Shown piece after piece: positions 24,008 through 36,345 of a stretch of DNA of 64,000 nucleotides. This DNA is from Dissophora ornata (Eukaryota; Mortierellomycota; Mortierellomycetes; Mortierellales; Mortierellaceae). Every line of letters starts with the position of its first letter. Positions within the stretch are counted from its first letter, which is position 1. The translations under genes and the position numbers were made by a program. Below the pieces are notes generated by a model. It worked only from the letters and a program-made list of their open reading frames with translations. It was not told where the DNA came from and did no database searches. The DNA is taken from positions 1 to 64,000 of the forward strand of contig MU616630.1 of the NCBI GenBank assembly GCA_025201705.1, in the 5' to 3' direction.

Positions 24008-24013
24008 AATAAA
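24008..24013 (+). terminator. Poly(A) signal of the CENP-B-like gene
   Basis: AATAAA lies 53 bp after the stop codon at 23955, at normal spacing for a fungal cleavage signal. Confidence 0.5.
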
Positions 24014-24233
24014 CTTGGCAATCAATGCCACGCACGGCAACCCCAAAAGTGTTCTCAGTTTCAGAGCGAAAGGCGAAGTTCCAGAAGTCCCAGGGAGGCA
24101 GGCGCAGCCATATAATTGCATTTGAAAGTGTGCAGAAAACGCTCTCAGAACGGAAAAGAACACGCCCAACTCCGTGCGCCGAATCCATTTCACCTCATTC
24201 CTTCCTTAACACATTCCCCACTACGCCTCTGCC

Positions 24234-26984
24234 ATGAACACTTCGCAATTCAAACCAATGCCTGGCCAGGACGGGAATCCGTCCCTCGCCAACCAAGAAA
24301 CCACTGTCCAAGACTCCTATGACGAGCAGGCGACTGTTTGTGCCATAGAGACCTTTGCCGAGCACTGGACCGAGGCGCAGGCCCTTTCAGTCGCAACTCT
24401 GGCTGCCTGTGCTATTACAGCCCTGGAAAACTCCCACGTCGATTCTCTGCCTTGGAAACACACCTTTCTCCGCTCTTTGTTCCGACAACTCGGGATTCAT
24501 TCTAGAGAAGAGCAGGAGATGCTATTGTCGCTGCAGGAAAACGGGACTTATCAGGATTGTAACCTGCAAGTCTTGGCAGAGCCGCTTCTTCCGGGGATGC
24601 ATCATCCACACCAACAACACTACAACGGCGGAAGTGGTTATCGGAGCCATTCTGATGTGAGTTCGAGAGCATCTTCCTCTATTTCGTCTCCACCTGCATC
24701 GCCTTCAAGGACAAGGAGGAGTATACAGCAACAGCGATTGCATCGCCAACCCTCCTTGTCACCTTCATCATCACCGGGCCAAGACTCGTTTCTAGGTCAG
24801 ATACCAGAACCGGATCAAGAAATAGATATCCGGGCCGAGATTATCAACGATCTTTTGTACATTGGACTAGGGTTTGAGCCCTCCAGCAGAAGTCGGAAAA
24901 AGGCGCCCATTCAAGAGCTGAACCGGGATCTGGCGGGTCTCGACCTGGATGTGCCACCAGGTTATTCGGAGACAGATGACTTATACCCTATTGGCGCGAC
25001 GGACTCGAAGCAAGAGTATGAGTATCATCATGTCTTGGCATCGCCGATAGAATTGCCACCGCCATCGCTTCCACCACGACAGGGACAACAAGCTGGAATG
25101 CCGCCACGGCTCCCGCCAAGGGCGCCAAGCAGCTGTAGCAGCGCTTCGACGTCCGGATCATCGTCGCCTTCATCCCCCTCACGAAAGAAGCGTCGAGGAA
25201 GAGTGCAGCCTCTGGAATATGATGCGCGCGCAAGAGCCGTGATCTTCGCAATGTGCAAATATCTGCTTCTTTCATTTGAGGCGTTCATGGTGATCGAAAA
25301 GCAGATCGCGCAGCATTTGTATTTCTATCAACAAGAACTTGTCGAAGCCGAGAAGGCAGAGCTGGAGCGCGAGAGGCAGCTCAAGGAGGAACAACAACGG
25401 TTGCAATTTCACCAACAAGGAGCTGGGCCTAGCACGAAAATGGGTGCTTTCTTCAATAGTTTCAGGGGTAATCGTAACAACGGCAATAACAACAACGTTC
25501 CATTGAACCAACATGGTGTCGCAATGCAGACTCAGGCGCAGTCATCGATGCAAGAACTGGAAAAGAAAAAGAAGACGTGGAGGTATGTTGCGACCGGCCT
25601 TTCAATTGCCGCAGGCGCGACTGTCATCGGATTGACCGGAGGATTGGCAGCACCACTCGTAGCTGTGGGCGCAGGAGTTTTGCTAGGCTCTGGAGCGGCG
25701 GTGCTAGGAACAACTGCAGGTATTGCAGTGATGGCGTCGTTGTTTGGACTGGCGGGAGGTGGATTAGCCGGTTATAAAATGCACCGTAGGACCAAAGGTA
25801 ATAATAATACTGACAACATGGTATACACTGAGATAACGCATCGTTTTGTTAACGTTTTTGTTTCTAACGCACCGCTATCTCTCGTTTGTAGACCTGAAAG
25901 TACTTTCTTTTATTCCAATCGTAAAGGATCCAACGCTACCACAAATTCCTTCGCTTCATGTAAGTTTTCCAAGCTCCGACTGCTATTTTATATAAAGCGT
26001 AGCACGTCCATCGTTCTGACAATGGTCCCATGATATTTTGCATACATCTAGCTGGCGATTGTGATTTCTGGATATTTGTTTGACGAGTCCGAGGTGACAG
26101 ATGCATGGCAAGGGACTGTCGACCACGCGCTTGACGGAATCGATGTCTTTCACTTGACGTTTGAACCCGCAGAACTGGTGACGCTCGGAAATGCTTTTAA
26201 GGTGTTTGTGGCGACGGAAGCGGTACGGATGGTTTCGACGCAGGTCATCCAACAGACGGTGTTTGCGGCGCTGGCGAGTGCACTTGTTCTACCCTTTGGG
26301 CTTATGCGCGCTGGAGACTTGATTGACAACCCATGGTACGTTGTCAATTGTTTTTATCTGCAGTTGCTTGTGAGGGATATGTATGACTGTGCACTGTGCT
26401 TAATAAGCGACTTTATTATTGTGATCGATGTTTTGAAGGGCTGTGGCTATGGATCGGGCCCGCAAGTCTGGACTAGTACTCGCTGATATTCTGGTGGAGC
26501 GCGTCCAGGGTAACAGGCCGACGACACTAATCGGATACTCGACAGGGGCTGTAGTCATCTGGGAGTGTCTACTCGAGCTAGCCAAGCGCAAGGAGCATGG
26601 CCTTGTCAATTCCGGTACGTGAATGACGCGTTATTTGGGGGCTTGCTAACACGATTGATCCCGCATCTCATGAGTATATCTTGATTTATTGTGCTGTTCG
26701 ATGTAGTGGTGTTACTGGGCGCGCCGATCAAGAATGATATGACGGAGAAGTGGGAGGCAGCTTCATCTGTGGTCTCGCACCGCTTCGTCAACGGGTATTC
26801 CAAGAAGGATGTTGTACTAGGATCGATCTTTAGGCTGCACTCCCTTGGTCTGAATGTGGCGGGTCTGCAGGCTGTGGAGGCTGTGTCGAGGGTCGAGAAC
26901 ATGGATCTGACAGATATTGTGGGTGGGCACCTGGAGTACCGCGAGAACCTGAACATGATCATCTCGTTGCTCGGCGTGCTTTAG
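24234..26984 (+). CDS. DUF726 protein, TMCO4 / Mil1 family
   Basis: Membrane protein with an alpha/beta-hydrolase-like C-terminal half. Five exons keep phase and give 789 aa: 24234-25797, 25892-25959, 26052-26335, 26439-26614 and 26707-26984. The first 440 residues hold a conserved helical part (ALSVATLAACAITALENS, FLRSLFRQLGI) and Ser/Pro-rich linkers. A Gly/Ala-rich hydrophobic region (about 450-515: LSIAAGATVIGLTGGLAAP, VLGTTAGIAVMASLFGLAGG) forms two or three membrane segments. The hydrolase-like part contains LAIVISGYLFDESEV, a GYSTG elbow with Ser near 673, and LLGAPIKND. Yeast Mil1 binds the AP-1 mu subunit (remembered), which makes the AP-1 beta gene further right an interesting but not linked companion. 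Enzymatic activity is not established for the family, and the GxSxG motif is what I see. Confidence 0.88.
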
Positions 26985-27292
26985 CGAGATAGTGCCGGTT
27001 AGATGAGGAAGCAGTAATAGTATAAAAATCAAATCCCCGCATCTTGTTCTTGTGCGACGTGCCTGACGGAACAATGTCCCCGGACACCTTTTCACGTGTT
27101 CTCGAACGGAAGAGTACTCACGCACAACAGCGATGAGCGTACGCAGACGCGACTCACCTGATTCCCCTCCTCCATTCCGTTCATTGTCTCCACATCCTCT
27201 TCCTCTCTTCTCTCTTCTTCTTTTCTTTTTTCTTTCCTGAATACACTCTCCACTCTCTCCCCCTCCGTCGACACACACAACAACAACTCAAC
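26985..27292. other. 3' flank of DUF726 gene and ACADM promoter
   Basis: A 308-bp gap. Its right half is strongly pyrimidine-rich (TCTTCCTCTCTTC tracts, 27165-27240) and leads into a C/A-rich leader ending at the ATG, a pattern common before highly expressed fungal genes. No ORF is supported. Confidence 0.5.
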
Positions 27293-28961
27293 ATGCTTCG
27301 CTCTGCCTCCTCAGCGCTCCGCCGCGTCGCCGCCACCAAGGCTCCCGCTCAGATGGCTGTCCGCTCCTTCTCGAGCTCGATGACCCAGAACGTCTCGTTT
27401 GGCCTCGACGACGACCAGCTTGCGATCCAGGAGCTTGCCCGCAAGTTCACCGAGGACGAGATCATCCCCATCGCCGCCCACCACGACCGCACTGGCGAGT
27501 ACCCCACAGAGTTGATCCGCAAGGCCTGGGAGCTCGGACTTGTCAACACGCACATCCCTCAGGCCTATGGCGGTCTCGGCCTCGGTGTGTTTGATGCATC
27601 CTTGGTTTCTGAGGAGTTGGCATACGGATGCTCTGGTATTCAGACCGCCATTGAGGCTAACGGCTTGGCAGAGGCTCCCCTTATGGTCGCTGCCAACGAA
27701 TTCCAGAAGAAGAAGTACTTTGGAAGGATGACAGAGGAGCCTTTGATGGCTGCCTACTGCGTGACTGAGCCTGGTGCGGGATCGGATGTCGCTGGCTTGC
27801 AGACCAAGGCTGTGAAGAAGGGAAACAAGTGGGTGATCAACGGACAGAAGATGTGGATCACTAACGGAGGCAAGGCCAACTGGTACTTCGTTCTCGCCAA
27901 GGTAAAAAGACACGCTCATTTGATTCCGTTCTTTCCCACACGCACACACGCACACACACATAAACAACTCTGCGAGAGGCTGTATTCGATCTGCTGCATG
28001 GAGCGAAAAAAAGACACTTGCAAAGCGGAGAATTGGCAGTATTTCGAGAGACAAGAGGTCTGATTGTTTGTGTGGAGACACAAAAACCAGGGACCCAGTC
28101 ATATCCAAGAGCGATTTGACCTAGCTTTTACCCCGGATAATTTTTTAATCGTCTTATTTTTTTTTAATTTTGGTATTATTCAGACTGATGCCAATGCCAG
28201 AGCCGGCTCTGCATTCACTGGCTTCATTGTCGACGGCGACTCGAAGGGAATCATTGTTGGCCGCAAGGAGCAGAACATGGGCCAGCGCGCCAGTGACACC
28301 CGCGGAATCACATTTGAGGATGTCGAGGTCCCAGAGGAGAACGTGTAAGTTCATCTCTTATTTTTGTACCTTCCAGTGACATGTGATCTCGATGTGGAGT
28401 GACCATCTTTCTGTTATTCCCGTTGTGATCTCAACTCTAAATTGCGCCTCGCCATGTGTCTTCCTTTTACAAACATATAGTTTGGGAGCTGTTGGTCAGG
28501 GATTCAAGATCGCCATGGGCGCTTTCGATATCACCCGTCCCCTTGTCGCCGCAGGAGCTGTCGGCCTGGCCCGCCGCGCCATGGTTGAGGCCACCAGGTA
28601 CGCCGTCGACCGCAAGACGATGGGCAAGCCCATCATCGAGCACCAGGCTGTGCAATTCATGATCGCAGACATGGCCATCGGTATCGAGGCTGCTCGCACC
28701 ATGGTCTGGAAGGCTGGTTGGCTCAAGGACAATGGCCACCGCAACACCTGGGAGGCTTCGATCGCCAAGGCATTGGCATCTGATGTAGCAGTCAAGTCTG
28801 CCTGCGATGCTTGCCAGGTCTTCGGAGGCGCTGGATTCAACACTGAATATCCCGTTGAGAAGCTGTACAGAGACTCCAAGATTTTCCAGATCTACGAGGG
28901 TACGTCGCAGATCCAGAGGTTGATCATTGGCAAGGGCGTCGTCGACCGTGTCACCAAGTAA
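27293..28961 (+). CDS. ACADM: Medium-chain acyl-CoA dehydrogenase, mitochondrial
   Basis: FAD enzyme that makes the trans-2 double bond in the first step of mitochondrial fatty acid beta-oxidation and passes electrons to ETF. Exons 27293-27901, 28184-28344 and 28481-28961 keep phase and give 416 aa, close to the human enzyme (about 421). The first 30 residues are Arg/Ser/Ala-rich without acids, a mitochondrial targeting sequence ([13 protein letters not shown]...RSFSSS). FAD- and substrate-binding signatures are [15 protein letters not shown] and [34 protein letters not shown] is typical of the MCAD branch. The catalytic base is the Glu in [11 protein letters not shown] (residue 396). Beta-oxidation by this route is normal for Mucoromycota. 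Codon use is strongly biased to C-ending codons, suggesting high expression. Confidence 0.95.
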
Positions 28962-29319
28962 AAAGAAATGTGAATTGTGAATATATGTGTTTTGAACAGG
29001 CGCTGTGAATAAACATCAATGCAAATAGATAAACTACGCAGTGTGTATTTGTGGCCGTGGCTCTCCTTGGATGAATGTTTATGTTGCTCGGCTCTACTTT
29101 CTAAACGCCATATGGCACCATTTGCATTCTGGGGAACACCACGAAGGGAAGATTTTAAATCGCAGATGCAATGGCCCAATTGTTGACAATTTGAATTCGC
29201 AAAGCCACGCAACCAAGGCACACTTTTTTTTTTTTTTTTTTTGTGAGCAACAGACATTCGCTCGACACATTCGCAACCTCATCATACCCTCCTCACTCAT
29301 CACACAAATAACACATAAG
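28962..29319. other. ACADM 3' UTR and NOP53 promoter
   Basis: A 358-bp gap with AATAAA at 29008-29013, 47 bp after the ACADM stop. A poly-T run (about 29224-29242) and a C/A-rich leader precede the NOP53 ATG. No gene is visible in it. Confidence 0.5.
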
Positions 29320-31128
29320 ATGTCTACTGCTGTTGAAAAGCCAGCGCCCTCAGGCAACGGGTTGAACCGCAAGACGTCCCGCAAGGGCAAGAAGGCGTGG
29401 CGCAAGAATGTCGATATCGCTGACGTTGAAACGAACCTGGACCAGCTGAGGGCCGAGGAGCGCACCACTGGGTAAGACGGGGTGGAGCGACAATGAGAAA
29501 GAAAACAGTATATCTTCGACGACTAGCAGCTGGCAACTGGACACAACAACAAAAGTAGCACTTCGAATTGACTCTCTTTCTCCACTTGTCCCTCTCTCTC
29601 TCCCTCCCCTTTTTTTTCTTGGTTTTGGTGTGTAGTGGCAAGGTGCATCAGCAGACGAACGATGCTCTCTTCACACTTGACACCGCCGGTGATGGTAAAG
29701 TCAAGAAGGAGCTCCGCAAGGACCGACCTCTGAAGATGGATGAGATTCTGGCAGAGCGTTCCAAAATCCCTGCTGTCGCTGGCCGCAAGAAGGCCGTCTC
29801 CACTTCGACGCCCATTACAGCCAGCAAGAAGAGCGACGCCAAGATTTCAAAGGCAGAGAAGGCAAAGCTGTTGGCAATGATTAAGCGCAAGACATCGAAT
29901 TCGCTCTTCGCACCCACGACGAAGCCTCTGGGACGGTCCGGTATGACGGATGCGGTCAAGGCTGCAGGTCGATTCGATGTGTGGGGATCGGGTTCCGAGG
30001 AACAGAAGGAGGCAGAGGCATCGTCGTCAGCACAGGAAGAAGAAGAGAGCCAGGACGGCGAAGAGCAGGAGTCAGTCATGGAGGTTGACTTTGTTTCAGA
30101 AATTGTGACCAAGGTGCCAGTGAAGGCTCCCAGGTCATTCAAGCAGAAGCAGAAGGTGGCCGTGCCCGCAGTGAAGGAGGCTCACCCTGGCGCATCTTAC
30201 AACCCTACTATGCAAGACCATCAGGGATTGTTGCGTCTGGCCCACAACGAGGAATTGAGAATTGTGCAGGACAGAGAAAGAGTCGACGCCAAGCTGGCTT
30301 ACCCGAAGGAGTTGGACCAGATGGTGGCGTTTGATGATCAGACCGGAGGGTTGTTGGAGGATTCGAACGACGAAGATTCTGAAGAAGAAGAAGAGGAAGA
30401 GGAGGGCGTAGAGGGATCCGTGAAGCCCAAGAAGCAGAAGGGCAAGAAGTCGGTCACTGAGAGGAACCGTTTGGCACGCGCTGCGGAGACTGCAAAGAAG
30501 GAGGCGCAGATCAAGAGAAACAAGGAACTGTTGAAGCAGACGAACAAGGTGAAGGAGATCATGCAGTCTGTTGCGGAAGAGGAGGCTGAAACGGAGAGGA
30601 AACGATTGGAGAACGAGAAGAAAAAGGAGGAGAAGGAGAAAGCCGGTATGAAGCGTGTAGGACGATTCAAGTAAGTTGTCAGAGTCTTGGCGTTGTTCTG
30701 GGTATTGCTTGGTGAAGGCCACTGTTTCCGATACTAGCAGATTAATTAACATTCGGATATTTATCGTCTCTGCTCTCCATCAGCATCCCCAAGGAGAGGA
30801 TACACGTCCAGCTGCAGGACGAGCTCGCAGAGTCGTTGAGACAACTCAAGCCAGAAGGAAGTCTCATGAAGGACCGCTTCCAGAGCTTTGTCGAGCGTAA
30901 CCTCATCGAGCCCAGAGTCCCTGTCGCGTACGTTCTACTATCATGGTTATCGTCTTTAGCTCGTTTATGCTCAATTATTGAATCCTTTTGCAGCTGTTAA
31001 CAATCGCTCATTACGCTCTATCTCGCCATCTCTTTTTTTTCAATGGAAATAGTAAGCGTCGCAGATACAGACTCAAGACGTACGAGAAGCACTCTTACAA
31101 GCGTTTCGACAACCCCAACCATGCTTAA
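29320..31128 (+). CDS. NOP53: Ribosome biogenesis protein Nop53 (GLTSCR2)
   Basis: Nucleolar factor that docks the exosome helicase Mtr4 on pre-60S particles for 7S pre-rRNA (ITS2) processing. Exons 29320-29471, 29636-30670, 30784-30927 and 31053-31128 keep phase and give 468 aa, near yeast Nop53 (455) and human GLTSCR2 (478). N-terminal signatures are [14 protein letters not shown] and LDTAGDG. The middle has [15 protein letters not shown], an expected Nop53 motif, then an acidic run ([11 protein letters not shown]) and a long Lys/Glu/Arg-rich helix. The conserved C-terminus runs [32 protein letters not shown] and a basic end ([18 protein letters not shown]). The AIM motif for Mtr4 (LFxxxD) is seen as [10 protein letters not shown] in the N-terminal part. 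The gene converges on EF-3. Confidence 0.93.
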
Positions 31129-31642
31129 ATGGATCGTCATCGACTTGGTTGTTATCTACGTTGCATCGTTTTTTTTCTTCTTCTCATTACGCTGTTTGCT
31201 TTCATTTGTTTCTCGCTCGCACTTAAAATCGGCATTGCATAGACAAAAAAAAAGTTTATTATCATCATCATCCATCATCATCCATCATTTATCCTCATCC
31301 TTGCCTTCTGTTGTATTGTATAATAAAAATCAATCATGTCAAGTCATTTCAAGACGACACATATGAGAAACATCATTTGCTGCTATGGAAATACGACAAA
31401 AAAGAATTAAACGACGACGGGTTGATACAAAAACCACTGGGTTTTTTTTTATAATAATGAAATAATGCTGCCTGTCTGCTGTGTAGGGGTCTATTCTGGA
31501 TATGAGTACAATTGGGAGACAAAAGTGAAAAAAGAAAATGCAAGAATGGATGGGCAATGAAGGAATTTGAAGGTATCTATCAACAAAAGGAATAATATGC
31601 GAGAGAGTCTACGGCCTTGCTCTGGTACACAGAACTCTGTTC
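31129..31642. other. Shared 3' region of convergent NOP53 and EF-3 genes
   Basis: A 514-bp gap that holds both 3' UTRs. AATAAA (31322-31327) follows the NOP53 stop by about 195 bp, after a CATCATCATC microsatellite (31261-31290). No ORF is supported. Confidence 0.5.
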
Positions 31643-34600
31643 TTAATCAGAATCAGAGTCGGCAGGCTTGGGAGTGCCCTTATCAGAGGCGAGCCACTCC
31701 AAGTGACGGAGACGGCGACGGACCTCCTGGGCCTTGATATCGTTTCTCGACTTCTTCTTCTTCTTGTTGACGACGACGATAGGCTTCTCTGCATCCTCAA
31801 AGTTGCTCTCCTGGACTGCGGTCTTGCCGTGGATGGTCAGCTTACCGGCCTGGACGGACCAAGTCTCGGGGCAGAGGGCACCCAAGAACTCTTGGTTGTG
31901 GGAGATCATAATAACGGATCCACCCCAGTTGCGGATAGCGACAGCCAAGCCTCCGAGCGACTCACGATCCAAGTAGTTGGTGGGCTCGTCTAGGACTAAC
32001 ATGTGGGGGTTGTTCCACATTGCGGCGGCAATGACGACCTTAACCTTCTGTCCTCCAGACAATCCGCTGATCATGTTGTGATCAGCAATGTCTCCATCCA
32101 ATCCAACGTCCTCCAAGTGCTTGCGGATCGAGGTGGGCGACAACTCGCGGTAACCTAATCCCTCTCTGGAAGCCTCGCGGTCATCGAACTGACGGATCAG
32201 CTTATCGAATCCTAGCTCGAGCAACTTCTCGCGGGGCATCCAGCTGTTGAACTTGTGGACGTGGCCTTTCCACTTGATCTCGTACTGGAACGACTTCTTC
32301 AGCTTCTGACGACCCATAATCATCTCGACCTGGCGCTTGCTTCCGTCGTTTCCAATCACCCAAGTCTCCATCTGCTCCAATTCCTCGGGCGTCATGGCGA
32401 CAGTGGGCTTCTCCAGGACTTCACGGTCAGCGCCTCCCTGGTAACGCCACTGGATGTAAGCGTTGGGGGTCTTTTCCAAGTGCTGTTCCAAATGGTGGAA
32501 AGCATGCTGGGCGACATATCCGATACGGAGGTTAGGGTGTCTCCAGACAGTTCCCTCCTGAGGGAAAGACTCTCCGGTCAAGAGCTTAATCATGGTCGAC
32601 TTTCCGGCACCGTTGGGTCCGATGACACCGACACGGGATGAGAGCGACAGCTGGACAGAAACGCCGTGCATCGAAGGCTTGGCTGAGCCAGGGTAGGTGT
32701 ATGTGCAGTTGGTCATCTTCATGATAGCCTTGGTGTTAGACTTGACACCGACCAAGAACGAAGGCTTGGGGAACTCGAACTTGACGGTGGTGGCAGCCAA
32801 AGTGTAGTAGGACTTTGCCTCAGGCTTGACCTTGACAAACTCCGAAAGGTTACCCTTGTACATCTTCAGCTTCTTGCGCTCGTAGTGCAGAATGTTTGTG
32901 CAGACGTTATCGAGGAATCCAGAGTCGTGAGAGACGATGATCGAGGTGACGTTGGTCTGGCTGATGAGGTAATCCTCCAACCACTTGATGTTGGCGACAT
33001 CCAAGTGATTGGTGGGTTCGTCCAGCAACAGAATATCGGCGTTCATCAACATGGCACGAGCCAACTCGAGCTTCATCTTCCATCCTCCAGACAACGACGA
33101 GACAGAGTTCTTTTGCATCTCCTCCGTGAATCCGACAGTCAAGAGAGCATTCACGACATCAGAGCGGGGGGTGTTGGCGAGCTTAGCATCCGAGGCCACA
33201 AAGTCGACGATGGCCATCTCTCCCTGGTCACCCTGCAAAGAGTGCTCGACAAAGACAGTTCGAAGGACATCGGACGAGGGGAAACCGTCCAACTTTCCGA
33301 GGGAGATAGCCCTCATGAGGGTCGACTTTCCAGCTCCGTTGGGGCCGCAAAGACCATAGCGACGACCACGGTGAAGCTTCAGCTTGGTGTGGTTCAACAA
33401 CATCATTCCACCGTATGCCAGCGAGAAATCAATGTTGCACAGCTCCTCGCCCTCATCTGTCTCCTCCACACCCTTGTCGCCGTTCAACTTGCGGTCCAAC
33501 TCGACATAGTGCTCCACGACAGTGTTGACGACAGTGTTAGCGTCGGCAAGGGGCATAAAGGAGGTGAGGAAAGGTGCGATGATCGAGACCCACTCGCGGG
33601 GCGAAAGGTTATCCTCCTTGATCAAGACAATGGACAAGATCGAGATATGGGCCTTGACAACATCGAAGAACGAGGGGAAGAAACCAAACTTGCCAACGGC
33701 CTTGTTGACGACGTTGCGGGCCTCAGTCTCGGTGGGGACGATAGAGTCCGTCTGAGCAGCGGGGTCAGCCTTGGTGGCACCTCCGGCCTTAATCAGCGTG
33801 TTCTTGGCAGCGGTGGCCAAGGCACGGATCTCGGGAACGGCAGCGATATCGATGATACGCTCAAGACCGGGCAAGAGGTCTGGCAGGAACTGGCCGGCCT
33901 CGGCGGGGTCCTTGACGAGCTTGCAGAGGTTGTCGACAATGATGGTGGTCTGGCGCTGGATGTGGGATGAGCGCTCGTTCATGGCACGGACCAACAGGGG
34001 GACCATGATAGCGAGAGCAGGGCCGTTCATATCGGCGACAAAGGTGGTGGCAGAAAGCTTCTCCATGACCATGGGCACCTTTTCGGGGTGGGCCATGCAC
34101 TCACAGAGGTCCTTGAGGTGACGCGCAATATCGGGGTTTCCACCGACGTTGCAGACACGCAACATGGTCTTCATGGCCTGATCAGCGACCTATTATTACA
34201 CACGAATTGCAATTCGATGCAATGCAATGCAATAGACGAATAGAGACACATGGTTAGGCTCGGTGTGGTCCATCCACATTTCACGGGTCAATTTCGAAAC
34301 TTTTTTTTTTCCTCCCAAGATAAGAGAGTTAAGAATCAAAGTCAGCCCAAAAGTCCAGCCCTGTCCGTGTTACAGTTGCCCGTGGCAGAGTCCAAGTAAA
34401 AATGAGGGATTTGTTGTTCTTGCTGTTCTCCATGTGGTTGTCGCCGCGTGGATCGTGGTTATCTTTCCAGGAGTGGCGATGGGCACAGACAAAAAGGGGT
34501 ACATGGGATGGAACACAGACACGGACGGACGACCGAGATCGCTATTCGTCGTCTTGACTTCCAATGAAAACGCCACATACTTCACATGTGTGTGTAACAA

Positions 34601-35302
34601 AAGGATAACAGGGGAATCGGGAAACACAACTAAAAACAGATCTGCACAAATAGCACTCTCCCCCTCTCCCAATCAACACTCCCTATTTTTCAGTTTTTTT
34701 GTTATCTCGATCCTTACCTCTTGCTTAGTATCCGAGAGGCAGTCTTTGACGATGGGAATGATCTCGGGAAGAGCGACACCGACCTGGATCGGCGACGCAT
34801 TCGACAGGTCCGCAAGGAGCTGCAGCGCACCGACCTTGGTCTGCCACTTCTTTCCAGGCCCTCCAATGCTCTGGAACAGGATTGGCAGCACAACTGCAGC
34901 CGACTGCGAGGGCATGCTTGCCATGATGGCCATCGCCGCTCTCGAGGCTGCGTCCTGAACGACAGGGCCCTTGTCTGCATAGAGATCGAGGACCAGAGGC
35001 AGGAGTGGGATCAAGAAGGGCTCGGAGGGGCGACCGAGCACATCAGCCAGAGCGCAAATTCCAATCAGGGCACCCTCACGAGCAAGGCCGGATTTCTTGT
35101 TCTTGCACTCGGCCTCGAGGTTGACGAGGATGTTGTTGGCCTTGAGGGAGATGAGACCTTCCTGGTTGACCTTGGCGGCCATGTTCCTTGCAATGACATC
35201 GCATTCCTCGGAGGTTGGGGCAGTGTAGAGCTGCGAGAGCATCTCGGAGAGCTCGTTCATCTCTGCGGGAGAGGTGCTGCTTTGCATTTCAACCGAAGGC
35301 AT
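31643..35302 (-). CDS. TEF3: Translation elongation factor 3 (EF-3)
   Basis: Ribosome-bound ABC-F ATPase of fungi that helps release deacyl-tRNA from the E site during each elongation cycle. Exons 34718-35302 and 31643-34189 (minus strand) keep phase and give 1043 aa, matching yeast EF-3 (1044). HEAT repeats fill the first 320 residues, followed by a four-helix bundle. ABC domain 1 has Walker A GPNGAGKST and signature LSGGWKMKLELARAM with LLLDEPTNHLD. ABC domain 2 has GPNGAGKST, LSGGQKVKVVIAAAMW and LVLDEPTNYLD. A chromodomain inserted in ABC2 carries YEIKWKGHVHKFNSWM. The Lys-rich C-terminus (KKKKKSRNDIKAQEVRRR) is the ribosome- and eEF1A-binding tail. The single intron (528 bp) lies in the HEAT region. 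Strong codon bias and a pyrimidine-rich promoter fit very high expression. Confidence 0.97.
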
Positions 35303-36345
35303 TACTTGATATGTGTATGAAAAGGTGGAGAGAGTGGGGAGGTGATCTTTTTTGGTAAAAAGACCTGGGTGTCGCTTTTTTGGGGGGAGAGGAGGGCGAA
35401 AAAGCGAAGAGTGGAGGGTGGGTGGATGGCAAACGGAAAAGAGAAGGAGGAGAGAGGAAGTATGCCAACGGGTATGGAGGGGAGATGCAAAGAGTGGAAG
35501 AATGGAAGGGAGGGAGAGAGAGAAGGAGCAAAAAAAAGAAAAAGAGAGTCCTCGTCTTAAAAACGAACACTCCGGCTTCTGGTGCCTGTGTGTAACTGAG
35601 TTTTAAAAAACTTTGTAGAAAAAAAAGAAAAAAAAATTGTTTACAGATTGGGACTGCTCGAACTTTTTTTTTTTTTTTTTTTCCAGGATTGGACGGAGTT
35701 GCAACTGTTGCAATTAGAGAACAAGGTCTACTCCTTTGGGTCCCCACCGTCAAAGCACATGCACAAAGTACTGAGTTTCTACTGTACGCTCGGAAATGAC
35801 ATCGTGATACAAAGTAGCATGCGCTAAAACAGCGTCGTAGCAGCTTATGCCAGTACTACGCCATTTTCAGGGCATCAGAGTGAAACATCTCACGGCATCG
35901 TACTCTACCCTGCCACTCCTGGTCAACAGTTATGCACATGCACATTACGTTGATTACGCTTGGATCACATGCGCAAGGGTGCACGGATGACCGCCGACGG
36001 AGCACAAGAAACATTAATAAAAAGAGCGCTAAAATCCATTGACACTCAGTTCGCAGCGTCTGAATGTGTGTCCCTGAATTGGTGCGTCTGTCCAGCCACC
36101 CCATCTTTTTGTTCCCTCTCAATTCTTCGAGGCTGCAGCCAAGAAAGAGGAGGGACAATGCGTCTGAAAAACCACAATTTCGACCATGTGCATCGTAGTT
36201 ACATGAACATGCAGGGATACATAAAGTTGGCAACTATATAACAAAACCCATTTTTTGAAAACCTCTTTTTCGCCGACTCCTCTTTTTCTTACTCTACGAT
36301 TTCTCCTCATATTTCTCGCCCGTTACTGAACTTGATATCGTCGAG
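35303..36345. other. Divergent promoter region between EF-3 and glycogenin
   Basis: About 1.04 kb. The part next to EF-3 is, on its coding strand, a long pyrimidine-rich leader with poly-T runs (35641-35680), typical for highly expressed fungal genes. The other side carries a TATA box for glycogenin. Small ORFs here arise from the purine-rich strand and are not supported as genes. Confidence 0.55.
36234..36243 (+). promoter_or_regulatory. TATA box of the glycogenin gene
   Basis: CTATATAACA lies about 105 bp upstream of the glycogenin ATG at 36346 and is followed by a T/C-rich leader. Spacing fits a TATA element with a leader of roughly 75 nt; this is sequence evidence only. Confidence 0.5.

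Noticed and set aside
27311..28108. Open frame of 265 codons on the minus strand opposite ACADM
   Set aside because: It is an antisense shadow of a C-ending-codon-rich gene and crosses the ACADM exon 1/intron boundary without any motif.
32885..33970. Open frame of 361 codons on the plus strand opposite EF-3
   Set aside because: It mirrors the strongly biased codon use of EF-3, has low-complexity Val/Leu/Asp/Gly-rich composition and no splice or start context. EF-3 on the other strand is certain.
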